Made by a program: the position numbers and the translations under genes. This document shows positions 1 through 8,250 of a DNA stretch of 28,499 nt, one piece after another (positions within the stretch are counted from its first letter, which is position 1; each line of letters opens with the position of its first letter). Location: NCBI GenBank assembly GCA_009774625.1, contig VSOB01000043.1, positions 1-28,499 on the forward strand, given 5' to 3'. This DNA is from Lachnospiraceae bacterium. Lineage in GTDB: Bacteria > Bacillota > Clostridia > Lachnospirales > Lachnospiraceae. Below the pieces are notes generated by a model. The model did no database searches and was not told the DNA's origin. It was given only the letters and a program-made list of their open reading frames with translations.

Positions 1-133
1 GTCATATATATCCCTCTTTTTTCATTTTATTTCTACTTATTTGGCCATCCGCCGCTTTATCCGTATGGCGCTTTCGCTTCTTCCCGTTTTTCGTCCTGTC
101 TTTTGCTGCTTCTGCCGCAAAACAGGAAACAGC
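1..133. other. Left-edge intergenic stretch after the PHP gene
   Basis: These 133 bases lie downstream of the PHP gene. Read on the minus strand, the last few bases show AGAGGG, seven bases, then ATG at positions 5-3. That could be the ribosome-binding site and start codon of a further minus-strand gene that runs off the left edge, but only five bases of it are visible. An imperfect inverted repeat lies around 90-130, without a T-run to support a terminator. Nothing else is recognisable. Confidence 0.25.
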
Positions 134-901
134 TTATCCTTCCAGCAGATTTCCCCTGCGGTCATACCATTGTTCGCCGTTGGTCAGGATATAATCCTCC
201 TGTCCCATAACCGCTGCCGCAAAGTCCCGTCCGTCCCGCAGCCTTCGCTTAAATGCCATACCGCCGCCCAAAAGACGCCCCGCAGTATGAATATCAGAAC
301 CCGCGGTCAGCGGCAGACCCTGCTGCCTTCCATAAGCAACCGCCCGCCTGTCAAACTCCGGCTGATTATGAGCCAGACTCAGACTGCTGCTGTGAGTGGC
401 ATTGATTCCCTCCACGCCGTCCACATACTCCGGAAACAGTCTGATCTTTGGAATATAATATTCCTCTCTGAAAGGATGGGCGTGCACCACGATACCGCCT
501 CCCTGATGGACCAGGGCAAACTGCTCTTTCACTGACGCCTTCCGAAGCTGCGGGTGCGCCAGCATCCATTCTTTGGAGAGTCCGTAAATCAGAAATTCCG
601 TGCCATGATAGCCTGCTTCCCATCCGAAGAACACGTCCAGACCGATCTTCTCACCCGCCTCTTTCGCCCCTTCATAGCCCTTTGCAAACCGCTCCACATA
701 TATCTCCCAGGGCAGATGCCTGCCCACTGCCGTATTGCCGCCCCAGTTGTGATCTGTTACAAAGATGCCCGTATAACCGGCCTCTTTGCAGGCCGCCGCC
801 ATATCTGCGCCGCTGCTTTTGGCGCATGCGCTGGCTTCTTTCGTATGCAAATGTGTTTCGTATAAATAGGGATATGCTTCCCTCAAATCTTTTCCTGTCA
901 C
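134..901 (-). CDS. PHP-domain metal-dependent phosphoesterase-like protein
   Basis: This 255-residue protein has the ordered metal-binding motifs of the PHP superfamily. They are HLH at residues 17-19, TDH at 49-51, Glu95 in GWEAG, HAH at 140-142, and a C-terminal SDIH motif. The family hydrolyses phosphoester bonds using two or three metal ions; the substrate cannot be read from the sequence. The start is GTG at 901, overlapping the TGA stop of udk, with GGAG about ten bases upstream. The next ATG would remove the HxH motif, so GTG is preferred. The overlap implies translational coupling to uridine kinase, suggesting a substrate linked to nucleotides, but this is inference. The C-terminus is short, with no polymerase-like or helical extension. 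Confidence 0.85.
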   Translation of the reverse strand: MTGKDLREAYPYLYETHLHTKEASACAKSSGADMAAACKEAGYTGIFVTDHNWGGNTAVGRHLPWEIYVERFAKGYEGAKEAGEKIGLDVFFGWEAGYHGTEFLIYGLSKEWMLAHPQLRKASVKEQFALVHQGGGIVVHAHPFREEYYIPKIRLFPEYVDGVEGINATHSSSLSLAHNQPEFDRRAVAYGRQQGLPLTAGSDIHTAGRLLGGGMAFKRRLRDGRDFAAAVMGQEDYILTNGEQWYDRRGNLLEG

Positions 902-1527
902 TCCGTTTCTTCTCCGTCCAGAATTTTTTTCAGATAATTTTTCAGGATAGCGATGGCAACTGCATTTCTGCCTCCTCTTGGAATAATCAGATCGGCATAT
1001 TTTTTGGAAGGTTCCACAAACTGCTCATGCATAGGCTTCACCGTAGTCCGGTACTGACGCAGAACCGATTCCACACTCCGGCCCCGCTCCGTCATATCCC
1101 TTGTAATCCTCCGCATCAGACGTTCATCGGCATCCGTATCCACAAATATTTTCAGATCCATCAGCTCCCGCAGCGCCTCCGGCTCCAGGATCAGGATGCC
1201 TTCCAGCATCAGTATCTTTTTAGGGTATACACGCACCGTTTCCTTTGCCCTGTTGTGCATGCTGTAATCATATACCGGCCGCTCAATCATCCGGCCCTCC
1301 TTCAGTGCAATCACATCTGCAATCATACGTTCGGTATCAAAGGATGCCGGATGGTCATAATTCAGCTTTTCTCTCTCCGAAAAAGGCATCTCATCATGGG
1401 CCTTATAATAACAGTCATGTCCAACCAGTTCAATTCCATCCCCAAAATAGTCTTTGATCATTTTCACGATCGTCGTCTTGCCCGAAGCAGTTCCTCCTGC
1501 CACCCCGATTACATAGGTTCTGTCCAT
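898..1527 (-). CDS. udk: Uridine kinase family protein
   Basis: This 209-residue P-loop kinase is of normal length for uridine/cytidine kinase, which phosphorylates uridine and cytidine to UMP and CMP using a nucleoside triphosphate. The Walker A loop GGTASGKT sits at residues 11-18, and the family segments GHDCYYKAHDEMP and YDHPASFDT follow, as in Udk. The ATG at 1527 has a GAAGGAAGG ribosome-binding site. The gene overlaps the downstream PHP gene by four bases. It is separated from the nucleoside uptake and salvage operon by about 2.4 kb but would act on the same substrates after import. A phosphoribulokinase-like paralogue cannot be excluded, though the motifs fit uridine kinase. Confidence 0.88.
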   Translation of the reverse strand: MDRTYVIGVAGGTASGKTTIVKMIKDYFGDGIELVGHDCYYKAHDEMPFSEREKLNYDHPASFDTERMIADVIALKEGRMIERPVYDYSMHNRAKETVRVYPKKILMLEGILILEPEALRELMDLKIFVDTDADERLMRRITRDMTERGRSVESVLRQYRTTVKPMHEQFVEPSKKYADLIIPRGGRNAVAIAILKNYLKKILDGEETE

Positions 1528-1590
1528 CTTTTGTTTTCCCTTCCTTCTCTGACTGTACTGCCATCTTTGGCCTGCCCGCCCCTACAGAGA

Positions 1591-1626
1591 AAGGATGTCC
1601 CCGGACAAAGCCGAAAGGACATCCTT
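1591..1626 (-). terminator. Hairpin terminator after ilvE
   Basis: A perfect 10-bp inverted repeat (AAGGATGTCC / GGACATCCTT) has a 16-base spacer that holds a further small GC-rich pairing. It lies 31 bases past the ilvE stop codon. On the minus strand it is followed by TTTCTCT, a modest U-rich tail. It probably ends the ilvE transcript ahead of udk. Confidence 0.65.
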
Positions 1627-1656
1627 ATTTTACAGTGCCTCTGCGCTGCCTCGTTC

Positions 1657-2682
1657 CTATCTGATTTCCTGTATCCATCCTTCAGGCGCCTTAATCCGTC
1701 CCATCTGAATGCCTGTTAACGTGTCATACAGCTTCTTTGTCACAGGTCCCATATCCGCCATGCCGCTGGGCAGACAGATCTCAGTGCCGTGATCCACGAT
1801 CTTTCCTACCGGAGAGATCACCGCCGCCGTGCCGCAGAGTCCGCACTCTGCGAAGTCCGCCAGCTCTTCTTTGAACACCTCTCTCTCCTGTGTCTCCAGT
1901 CCCAGATATTCCTTTGCCACATGCATCAGGGAACGTCTGGTGATCGACGGCAGGATACTGTCGGATTTGGGCGTTACCACTTTCTGATCTTTCGTGACAA
2001 AAATAAAGTTGGCCCCGCCGGTTTCCTCCACTTTGGTATGGCTGGCGGCATCCAGATACATATTCTCATCAAATCCCTGTTTATGTGCGTCCACAATCGC
2101 ATGCAGGCTCATGGCATAGTTCAGCCCCGCCTTGATATGCCCCGTTCCGTTGGGCGCCGCCCGGTCAAAATCACTGATCCTGATCGTAAGAGGCTTTATG
2201 CCGCCTTTGAAGTAAGGCCCCACCGGTGTGGCGAAAATGCGGAACTGATATTCGTCTGCAGGTTTTACCCCGATCACCGGTCCGCTGGCAAACATAACGG
2301 GCCGGATGTACAATGAAGCGCCGCTGCCATAGGGCGGTACATAGGCTGCGTTGGCTTTTACCGTCTCTGTCACCGCATCCACAAATTTTTCCTTCGGATA
2401 GACCGGCATTTCCAGTCTCCTGCAGGAATCCTCCATCCTCTGCCCGTTCAGATCCGGGCGGAATGTTACGATACGTCCGTCCTCTGTGGTATAGGCCTTC
2501 AGCCCTTCAAAACAGGACTGGGAGTACTGCAGGACACCGGCGCATTCATTGATTACCACATTGGCATCATCCGTCATCCCGCCGGCATCCCAGGCTCCGT
2601 CTTTGTAGTTTGCCACAAAGCGGCGTTCCGTCCTGATATAAGCAAAGCCAAGATTGTCCCAGTCTATCTGTTTCTTTTCCAT
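1657..2682 (-). CDS. ilvE: Branched-chain amino acid aminotransferase
   Basis: This 341-residue class IV (fold-type IV) PLP aminotransferase catalyses the last step of valine, leucine and isoleucine synthesis and the reverse transamination. The probable PLP lysine is Lys184 in HIKAGLNYA. Other family signatures are YSQSCFEGLKAY near residues 53-64, RPDLNGQRM near 75-83 and the late GTAAVISPVG segment. Length fits the longer Firmicutes/eukaryote-like BCAT subgroup. The ATG at 2682 follows an AGAGGTAAGAGGG site. A candidate promoter lies at 2792-2820 and a terminator hairpin at 1591-1626, so it is probably transcribed alone. Confidence 0.93.
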   Translation of the reverse strand: MEKKQIDWDNLGFAYIRTERRFVANYKDGAWDAGGMTDDANVVINECAGVLQYSQSCFEGLKAYTTEDGRIVTFRPDLNGQRMEDSCRRLEMPVYPKEKFVDAVTETVKANAAYVPPYGSGASLYIRPVMFASGPVIGVKPADEYQFRIFATPVGPYFKGGIKPLTIRISDFDRAAPNGTGHIKAGLNYAMSLHAIVDAHKQGFDENMYLDAASHTKVEETGGANFIFVTKDQKVVTPKSDSILPSITRRSLMHVAKEYLGLETQEREVFKEELADFAECGLCGTAAVISPVGKIVDHGTEICLPSGMADMGPVTKKLYDTLTGIQMGRIKAPEGWIQEIR

Positions 2683-2791
2683 TTCCCTCTTACCTCTCTT
2701 TCATCAACCAATCGCCCGGCTCTTTTTCACTTGCCGTTTCATTCCCCGTTTATCACAAAAGCAGATCACTGCCTTCTTTGTCTCTTTATAG

Positions 2792-2820
2792 ATTTTACCA
2801 AATCCCGCAAAATAGTACAA
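2792..2820 (-). promoter_or_regulatory. Candidate sigma-A promoter for ilvE
   Basis: On the minus strand TTGTAC and TAAAAT are separated by exactly 17 bases. The predicted start point is near 2785, leaving a leader of about 100 bases before ilvE. I recognised no T-box or other riboswitch in that leader. The -35 match is weak, the -10 match good. Confidence 0.5.
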
Positions 2821-2840
2821 GAGTTCATTTCTTCCGCTCC

Positions 2841-3707
2841 CTATACCAGATTCCGGATTCCCTCACAGATTCTCCTGGCAACTGCCGGGTTGTTCATGGT
2901 ATAAAGGTGGATGCCGTCCACATCGTTGGTCAGAAGATCTACGATCTGGTTGATGGCATAGGCCATTCCCGCATCAAACAAAGCCTCTTTGTTGTCCTCA
3001 AATTTATGCATGATCCGCCTGTATTTCTCCGGCAGGCCGGCGCCGCACAGCGTCACCATCCGTTCGATCTGGGCCTTATTGGTCACCGGCATAATCCCTG
3101 CCTCAACAGGCACTTCTATCCCCGCAATCGCCGCATCCTCTAAAAATCTGTAAAAGGCGCTGTTTTCAAAAAAGAGCTGAGAGATCAGGTGTGTTGCACC
3201 GCTGTCCACCTTTTCTTTCAGATGATGCAGATCAGCCGCCCGGCTTTCGGCCTCCTGGTGTGTCTCCGGATAGCAGGCCGCACAGATGTGAAACTCATCG
3301 CTCTGCTCCCTGATAAACCGGATCAGGTCATTGGCATAGCAAAACTCCTGCTTGGGTTCATAGTCCGGACTTCTGTCTCCCCGAAGCGCCAGCAGATTGT
3401 ACAGGCCGGCTTCTTTCATTTCCAGCAGCATGCCTTTGATTTCCTCTCTTGTATAGTTCAGACAGGTCAGGTGTACCACCGGCTCTATATGATACACTTC
3501 TCTGATCTTTTTGGCCAGTTCTATAGTCTTATTATTGACTGCGCTTCCTCCTGCCCCAAAAGTAATGCTGATAAAATCAGGATGCAGGCTGCTGAGTATC
3601 TCCAGTGTGGCGTCAATATCCCGCAACGCAGCCCCTTTTTTTGGCGGAAATATCTCAAAAGATATCACCTGCTTTTTCTTTTCTTCAAATAAGGTATCCA
3701 GATTCAT
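2841..3707 (-). CDS. metF: Methylenetetrahydrofolate reductase
   Basis: This 288-residue TIM-barrel flavoprotein is of the usual bacterial MetF length. It reduces 5,10-methylene-THF to 5-methyl-THF, supplying methyl groups for methionine synthesis or, in acetogens, the Wood-Ljungdahl pathway. The N-terminus has the typical VISFEIFPPKKG segment (about residues 14-25), followed by DFISITFGAGGS and LALRGD motifs and an EAGIMPV strand near residue 200. The ATG at 3707 has an AAAGGAAG site. The neighbours (ilvE and a CRP-type regulator) are not acetogenesis genes and no MetV or RnfC-like partner is adjacent, so a biosynthetic role is the simpler reading. It follows the nucleoside operon terminator. 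Confidence 0.93.
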   Translation of the reverse strand: MNLDTLFEEKKKQVISFEIFPPKKGAALRDIDATLEILSSLHPDFISITFGAGGSAVNNKTIELAKKIREVYHIEPVVHLTCLNYTREEIKGMLLEMKEAGLYNLLALRGDRSPDYEPKQEFCYANDLIRFIREQSDEFHICAACYPETHQEAESRAADLHHLKEKVDSGATHLISQLFFENSAFYRFLEDAAIAGIEVPVEAGIMPVTNKAQIERMVTLCGAGLPEKYRRIMHKFEDNKEALFDAGMAYAINQIVDLLTNDVDGIHLYTMNNPAVARRICEGIRNLV

Positions 3708-3789
3708 CTTCTTTTCTTCCTTTCGTACCGTTTACACAGGCACATACTGCAAAAACAACGCTTTCACGTCCATCCCCACAGAAGCAAAA

Positions 3790-3836
3790 TGTGCCCTGCA
3801 TGATCTTATGATACCACAAAATCACTGCAAAGCACA
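3790..3836 (-). terminator. Hairpin terminator at the end of the nucleoside operon
   Basis: On the minus strand TGTGCTTTGCAGTGAT and ATCATGCAGGGCACA can pair as about 15 base pairs. The pairing includes two G-U wobbles and one bulged G, with a 16-base loop. A run AAAAAA precedes it and TTTTGCTTCT follows, so the hairpin may work in both directions. It lies 44 bases after the stop codon of the CRP-family gene and before metF. Confidence 0.7.
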
Positions 3837-3880
3837 CTTTTTTCTGTCATATGTTATAATATATGCCGTCCTGAGAGCAT

Positions 3881-4621
3881 CTAATCATTTTCCAGTATAT
3901 TGGAGACAATCTCCTTCAGCCGTACATACTGTTCAGCGCTGACCACAACTGTTCCCTTTTCTTTTACCACCAATCCTGCATCCCTGAATTTACGCAACGC
4001 CCGGTCAATGGTTTTCACGCACAGTCCTGTGGCATCGGAAAGCTCCTGCCGGTCGCCTTTCATCCGCAGTACCCCGTCTTTTGCATAAGCATCATACCGT
4101 TTTACGAACAGCATGGCAAGCCGGTCAGACCCCTGCAGGAACAGAAAGGCCCTGCTGTCACGTCCCTGCTCCAGCAAATATTCGCCCATCAGTCTGGCTT
4201 CCTGTTTCAGGGCTTCGATATCTGTCCTGATCCATCTCTGATACCTGGGTTTGGGAATCTTCAGTACAGTACAGCCGGTAACTGTCTGAAGAGTGGTGCG
4301 ATACCGGTCCAGATTCATCACGATCTCCATACCTCCGAAAGCATACATCTTTCTGAAATGCATAAAATCGTATGCGATGCCATAGATCCGATAATCCGTG
4401 GCTTTCACGATCCCCCGGAGAATCAGATAAACGGTATCCACCGGCTCCCCTTCCCGTACAAAGATCACATCCTTGTCCATTTCTTCGATGGAAAAAGATT
4501 CGATCAGCCAGATCGGGGCAGTCCGGAAATAGGACTTAAACTGCTCCCTCCGGTTTGGTTCCATTGCTTTTATAAACGGAAGCGCACATTCCAGGCAGCT
4601 TTCTTTTCTGTCTTTGTCCAT
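3881..4621 (-). CDS. CRP/FNR-family transcriptional regulator
   Basis: This is a 246-residue protein with a cyclic-nucleotide-binding-like beta-barrel at about residues 30-140. A long dimer helix and a C-terminal winged HTH follow (DRQELSDATGLCVKTIDRAL, near residues 185-210). The recognition helix reads KTIDRAL where CRP has ETVGRIL: the DNA-contacting Arg is kept, but the Glu is replaced by Lys. Only two N-terminal cysteines (C9, C12) are present, so a four-Cys FNR iron-sulfur cluster is not supported. The ligand is unknown. The chosen start is ATG at 4621; a TTG at 4627 overlapping the permease stop codon has better Shine-Dalgarno spacing and would add two residues. As last gene of the nucleoside operon it probably controls that operon (inference). 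Confidence 0.88.
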   Translation of the reverse strand: MDKDRKESCLECALPFIKAMEPNRREQFKSYFRTAPIWLIESFSIEEMDKDVIFVREGEPVDTVYLILRGIVKATDYRIYGIAYDFMHFRKMYAFGGMEIVMNLDRYRTTLQTVTGCTVLKIPKPRYQRWIRTDIEALKQEARLMGEYLLEQGRDSRAFLFLQGSDRLAMLFVKRYDAYAKDGVLRMKGDRQELSDATGLCVKTIDRALRKFRDAGLVVKEKGTVVVSAEQYVRLKEIVSNILEND

Positions 4622-4623
4622 AT

Positions 4624-5565
4624 TCAACGTTTTCCTTTGTCATACGGAATCCCTTCTGCTTTGGGCGCACGGGAATTTCCGGAAAAAACAGCCAGCACAA
4701 GCAGAGAAATCATATAGGGAAACATATTGTATAAGGTACTCGGAAGCGGCAGCGCGGCCAGCACATCAAACCCGGAATATACGTTGGACAATGCGCGGAA
4801 CAATCCGAACAATACAGCCGCCATAGCGATCAGGCCCGGCTTCCACTGGCCGAAGATCATAACTGCCAGCGCCAGGAACCCAAACCCGGCCACACCATTT
4901 TCAAACTTCCATTCACTGACGCCTGCCGTAATATAAACGATGCCTCCGATACCGCCCAGCATGCCGGAAATCAGCACACCGGCATACCGCATTTTGTACA
5001 CATTGATTCCCACAGAATCGGCTGCCTGAGGATGTTCCCCACAGGCCATCAGCCGCAGTCCGAACTTAGTATGATACAGCACCACATGGGAAATCACCAG
5101 CAGCGCCACTGCCAGCACCATAAACCAGCTCAGCTCAAAATTACCGATTTTCAACAGGGAAAATGCCTTTTTCTGTTCAATATACTGAATGGAAGAAGAT
5201 ACATTGCTGGCATCTTCCGCCATATTCAGGGCTTTTACGAACACGGTTGCCGCTGCCGTGCCCAGCAGATTCATGGCCGTGCCTACCAGCGTCTGGTCGG
5301 CCTTTAAATGGATGGCCGCCACCGCCAGCAAAAGGGAATATACCACACCGAACAGAACGCTGCCGAATACGACTGCCACGATCATAAGCAGAGCCGGCAG
5401 ATCTGCCATACTTTTCATCACCAGGGCGCCGCCCAGGGCGCCCATCACCATGATCCCTTCCAGCCCCAGATTGATCACGCCGCTGTGTTCGGAAAAACAT
5501 CCGCCCAGCGCCACAAGCAGCAGCACGGATGCATAGATCAGAGTATACTGCAATAACAGCGCCAT
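4624..5565 (-). CDS. Nucleoside-type ABC transporter permease 2
   Basis: This is a 313-residue inner-membrane protein of the BPD_transp_2 family (NupQ/YufQ-like), with about eight to ten hydrophobic segments. The early motif SEHSGVINLGLEGIMVMGALGGA (residues 25-47) is typical of permeases paired with BMP-type binding proteins. The loop FGLRLMACGEHPQAADSVGINVYKMR is the conserved cytoplasmic coupling segment that contacts the ATPase. GGGAGGAC precedes the ATG at 5565, two bases after the stop of permease 1. Its own stop overlaps the regulator gene's alternative TTG start. It forms the heterodimeric channel with permease 1 for nucleoside import. Confidence 0.9.
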   Translation of the reverse strand: MALLLQYTLIYASVLLLVALGGCFSEHSGVINLGLEGIMVMGALGGALVMKSMADLPALLMIVAVVFGSVLFGVVYSLLLAVAAIHLKADQTLVGTAMNLLGTAAATVFVKALNMAEDASNVSSSIQYIEQKKAFSLLKIGNFELSWFMVLAVALLVISHVVLYHTKFGLRLMACGEHPQAADSVGINVYKMRYAGVLISGMLGGIGGIVYITAGVSEWKFENGVAGFGFLALAVMIFGQWKPGLIAMAAVLFGLFRALSNVYSGFDVLAALPLPSTLYNMFPYMISLLVLAVFSGNSRAPKAEGIPYDKGKR

Positions 5566-5567
5566 AC

Positions 5568-6683
5568 CTATTGTCCTCCCTTCTTTTTACGCAGCTGCCG
5601 CTTCATGCATACCTTGAAGAACAGCACAAAACTGCAGAAATATATAATGATCGCAGAAATCAGATCGGAAATCTGAGAACAATATATCATCTTATCTATG
5701 TAAGAGCCTCCGCTGGTAATATGCTGGATAAAATATGCGGAGAAGATACCGCCGATCGGATGCAGCATGCCGAGAAAAGCCGCTGCAATGCCGTTAAATC
5801 CCATAGCCGGAACCGCCGTCTGGGCACAGGACCACTGTTCGATGCCGCTCAGATACAGAAAAGCAGCGCCCATTCCGGACAGGCAGCCCGAAATCACCAT
5901 CGTCAGAATCATGTTTCTCTTTTCCTTCATACCCGCATACTTTGCCGCATTTTTATTCAGACCTGTGGCCTTCAGCTCATATCCCAGCTTTGTTTTTTCC
6001 ATTACCACCCATACCCATACCGCAATCAGGACAGACAGCGGAATGGCAATGGTCACATATCTGTTTCCGGAAAAGAGGCTGCTCAGTCCCATGCTGGGAA
6101 GCAGTGCGCCCGGACTGTTGGTCCGCAGTGCTCCTGTATAGGTTGTGCTGGATTCCTTTACTTTGGTCAGCAACATATTCACACTGTACAGGCTGATCCA
6201 GTTCAGCATTATTCCCGCGATGACCTCATTGACATTCAGATACGCCTTTAATGCACCTGCAATGCCGCCCAGAATACCGCCGCCTACAACGGCAGCCGCC
6301 AGGCATACAAACCAGGGCATCTGAAAGGCCAGCGCCAGATACAGGCTCAGTCCCGCGCCCACTGCATACTGTCCGGAAGCGCCGATGTTGAACAGCCCCA
6401 CCTTATATGCAAACAGAATAGACAATGTACACATCAGCAGCGGCGCTGTTTTGGCCAGCGTACTGCCGAAATACTCCAGGGCAACTGCCGGTCTGGGAAA
6501 ATACATAAAATTTTTCAGAATCGAAGCAATCGCTTTCCCCGCTCCTGCAGGATTGATACACAAAAGTACGATATATCCCACCAAAAGACCCAGTATAATG
6601 CAGATAAAAGAAGCAATCAGAGACTGGACGCCTTCCCGGTTTAATAAACGTTCAAAGGATTTCTTTTCATTCTCACGGTTCAT
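5568..6683 (-). CDS. Nucleoside-type ABC transporter permease 1
   Basis: This 371-residue membrane protein of the same permease family resembles NupP/YufP. It has a positively charged N-terminus, a first hydrophobic segment at about residues 17-45, and about eight to ten in total. LFNIGASGQYAVGAG (about residues 94-108) and the coupling loop LGYELKATGLNKNAAKYAGMKEKRN (about residues 231-255) are characteristic. Its ATG overlaps the ATPase stop as ATGA, so the two are translationally coupled, and AGGAGGGAGC is the ribosome-binding site. It is slightly longer than permease 2, as is usual for this pair. Confidence 0.9.
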   Translation of the reverse strand: MNRENEKKSFERLLNREGVQSLIASFICIILGLLVGYIVLLCINPAGAGKAIASILKNFMYFPRPAVALEYFGSTLAKTAPLLMCTLSILFAYKVGLFNIGASGQYAVGAGLSLYLALAFQMPWFVCLAAAVVGGGILGGIAGALKAYLNVNEVIAGIMLNWISLYSVNMLLTKVKESSTTYTGALRTNSPGALLPSMGLSSLFSGNRYVTIAIPLSVLIAVWVWVVMEKTKLGYELKATGLNKNAAKYAGMKEKRNMILTMVISGCLSGMGAAFLYLSGIEQWSCAQTAVPAMGFNGIAAAFLGMLHPIGGIFSAYFIQHITSGGSYIDKMIYCSQISDLISAIIIYFCSFVLFFKVCMKRQLRKKKGGQ

Positions 6684-8212
6684 GTCTGCTCCCTCCTCTT
6701 TGCACCGGTCATATAAAGCCCCAGCTCTTCTATCGTGATTTCCTCCGGTTTAAATTCTCCCACCAGCTCTCCTTCGTACATCACCAGAATCCGGTCCGGT
6801 ACATCCATCACCTCATCCAGCTCCAGACTGACCAGCAGCACGGCTTTGCCTGCATCCCTCTGGGCAATCAACTGTTTGTGAATAAATTCGATGGCTCCCA
6901 CATCCACACCTCTTGTGGGCTGCACCGCAATCAGGAGATCCGGATTTTTGTCAATCTCACGGGCTATAATGGCTTTCTGCTGATTACCGCCGGACATGGA
7001 GCGGGTGACAGAAATCGCCCCCTGTCCGGAACGGACATCATATTCTTCAATCAGGCGCTGCGCATATTCCCGTATTTCCTTCCGCTTCAACAGACCAAAC
7101 TGATCCGTAAATTCAGGTTCAAAATAGCGCTCCAGCACGATATTGTTCTCCAGTGAGTAATCCAGCACAAGACCATGCTTATGCCGGTCCTCCGGTATAT
7201 GACTGGTGCCCAGAATCGAACGCCGGCGGATGGATTCCCTGGTTACATCCTGCCCGTTCAGAGAGATGGTGCCGTTTGACAGCGGCTCCAGGCCGGACAG
7301 TCCATAGATCAGCTCTGTCTGTCCATTGCCGTCGATACCCGCCACACAGACAATCTCCCCGCTTTTTACCTGAAAACTCACATCGTGGACCGCATCTTTT
7401 TTATGTCGATTGGATGCTACTGACATATGGCTCACATCCAGCACCACCCTGCCGGGCTTCGCCGGTTTTTTATTCACTTTAAAGCTCACATCCCGCCCCA
7501 CCATCATGGCAGAGAGCTTTTCCGGTGTAGTATCCTTAATGTCCACCGTTCCCACGTATTTCCCCTTCCGCAGGATCGTGCATCTGTCGGCCACTTCCAT
7601 AATTTCATTTAATTTATGGGAAATAAATAAAATACTCTTTCCTTCTGCTGCCAGTCCTTTCATGATCTGCATCAGCTCTGCGATCTCCTGTACGGCCAGG
7701 ACTGCCGTCGGCTCATCGAAGATCAGTATTTCATTGTCCCGGTACAGCATTTTTAAAATCTCCGTCCGCTGCTGCATGCCCACCGTAATGTCTTCGATCA
7801 GGGCATCCGGCTCCACCTGCAGATGATAGCGCTTTGAAAGCTCCATCACCTTTTTTCTGGCATCGTCCTTTTTCAGCAGCCCGCCTTTGGTGGTTTCCAT
7901 CCCCAGAATAATATTGTCCAGCACGGAAAAACATTCCACCAGCTTAAAGTGCTGATGCACCATCCCGATCCCCAGGTCATTGGCATCATTGGGGTTTCTG
8001 ATCTCCACTTCTTTTCCATCTTTATAGATTTTGCCTTCTTCCGGCTGATACAGTCCGAATAATACACTCATCAGGGTGGATTTTCCCGCGCCGTTCTCTC
8101 CCAGAAGCGCATGGATTTCTCCCTTTTTCAACTGCAGCGTAATATCGTCATTTGCCACGATACCGGCAAACCGTTTGGTAATATGAAGCATTTCTATGGC
8201 AAACTCTCCCAT
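6680..8212 (-). CDS. Nucleoside-type ABC transporter ATPase with two ABC domains
   Basis: This is a 510-residue fused ATPase with two nucleotide-binding domains, as in NupO/YufO and sugar-type importers. The first domain has a full Walker A (GENGAGKST, residues 38-46) and Walker B (ILIFDEPTAVL, about residues 160-170). The second has the altered Walker A AGIDGNGQTEL (about residue 290) and signature MSGGNQQKAIIAREI. That asymmetry is normal for the family. The first-domain signature region is also atypical (VGMQQRTEILKML), as in relatives. ATG at 8212 has a GGAGGG site. It drives import through the two downstream permeases. Confidence 0.93.
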   Translation of the reverse strand: MGEFAIEMLHITKRFAGIVANDDITLQLKKGEIHALLGENGAGKSTLMSVLFGLYQPEEGKIYKDGKEVEIRNPNDANDLGIGMVHQHFKLVECFSVLDNIILGMETTKGGLLKKDDARKKVMELSKRYHLQVEPDALIEDITVGMQQRTEILKMLYRDNEILIFDEPTAVLAVQEIAELMQIMKGLAAEGKSILFISHKLNEIMEVADRCTILRKGKYVGTVDIKDTTPEKLSAMMVGRDVSFKVNKKPAKPGRVVLDVSHMSVASNRHKKDAVHDVSFQVKSGEIVCVAGIDGNGQTELIYGLSGLEPLSNGTISLNGQDVTRESIRRRSILGTSHIPEDRHKHGLVLDYSLENNIVLERYFEPEFTDQFGLLKRKEIREYAQRLIEEYDVRSGQGAISVTRSMSGGNQQKAIIAREIDKNPDLLIAVQPTRGVDVGAIEFIHKQLIAQRDAGKAVLLVSLELDEVMDVPDRILVMYEGELVGEFKPEEITIEELGLYMTGAKRREQT

Positions 8213-8250
8213 GTATGCTTTCCCTCCTTGCCTCTTCCCTTTCTCTTCCG

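Noticed and set aside
682..1719. 345-codon plus-strand open frame across the PHP and udk genes
   Set aside because: It lies opposite two well-supported genes, has no family-like motifs and is rich in His, Cys and Arg as expected for an antisense shadow.
3708..3880. Possible SAM or THF riboswitch before metF
   Set aside because: The only strong fold is the terminator hairpin at 3790-3836; the remaining 80 bases do not show the conserved core of either class.
3881..4621. FNR-type oxygen sensor
   Set aside because: Only two N-terminal cysteines are present in a C-x2-C arrangement, not the four needed for the FNR cluster.
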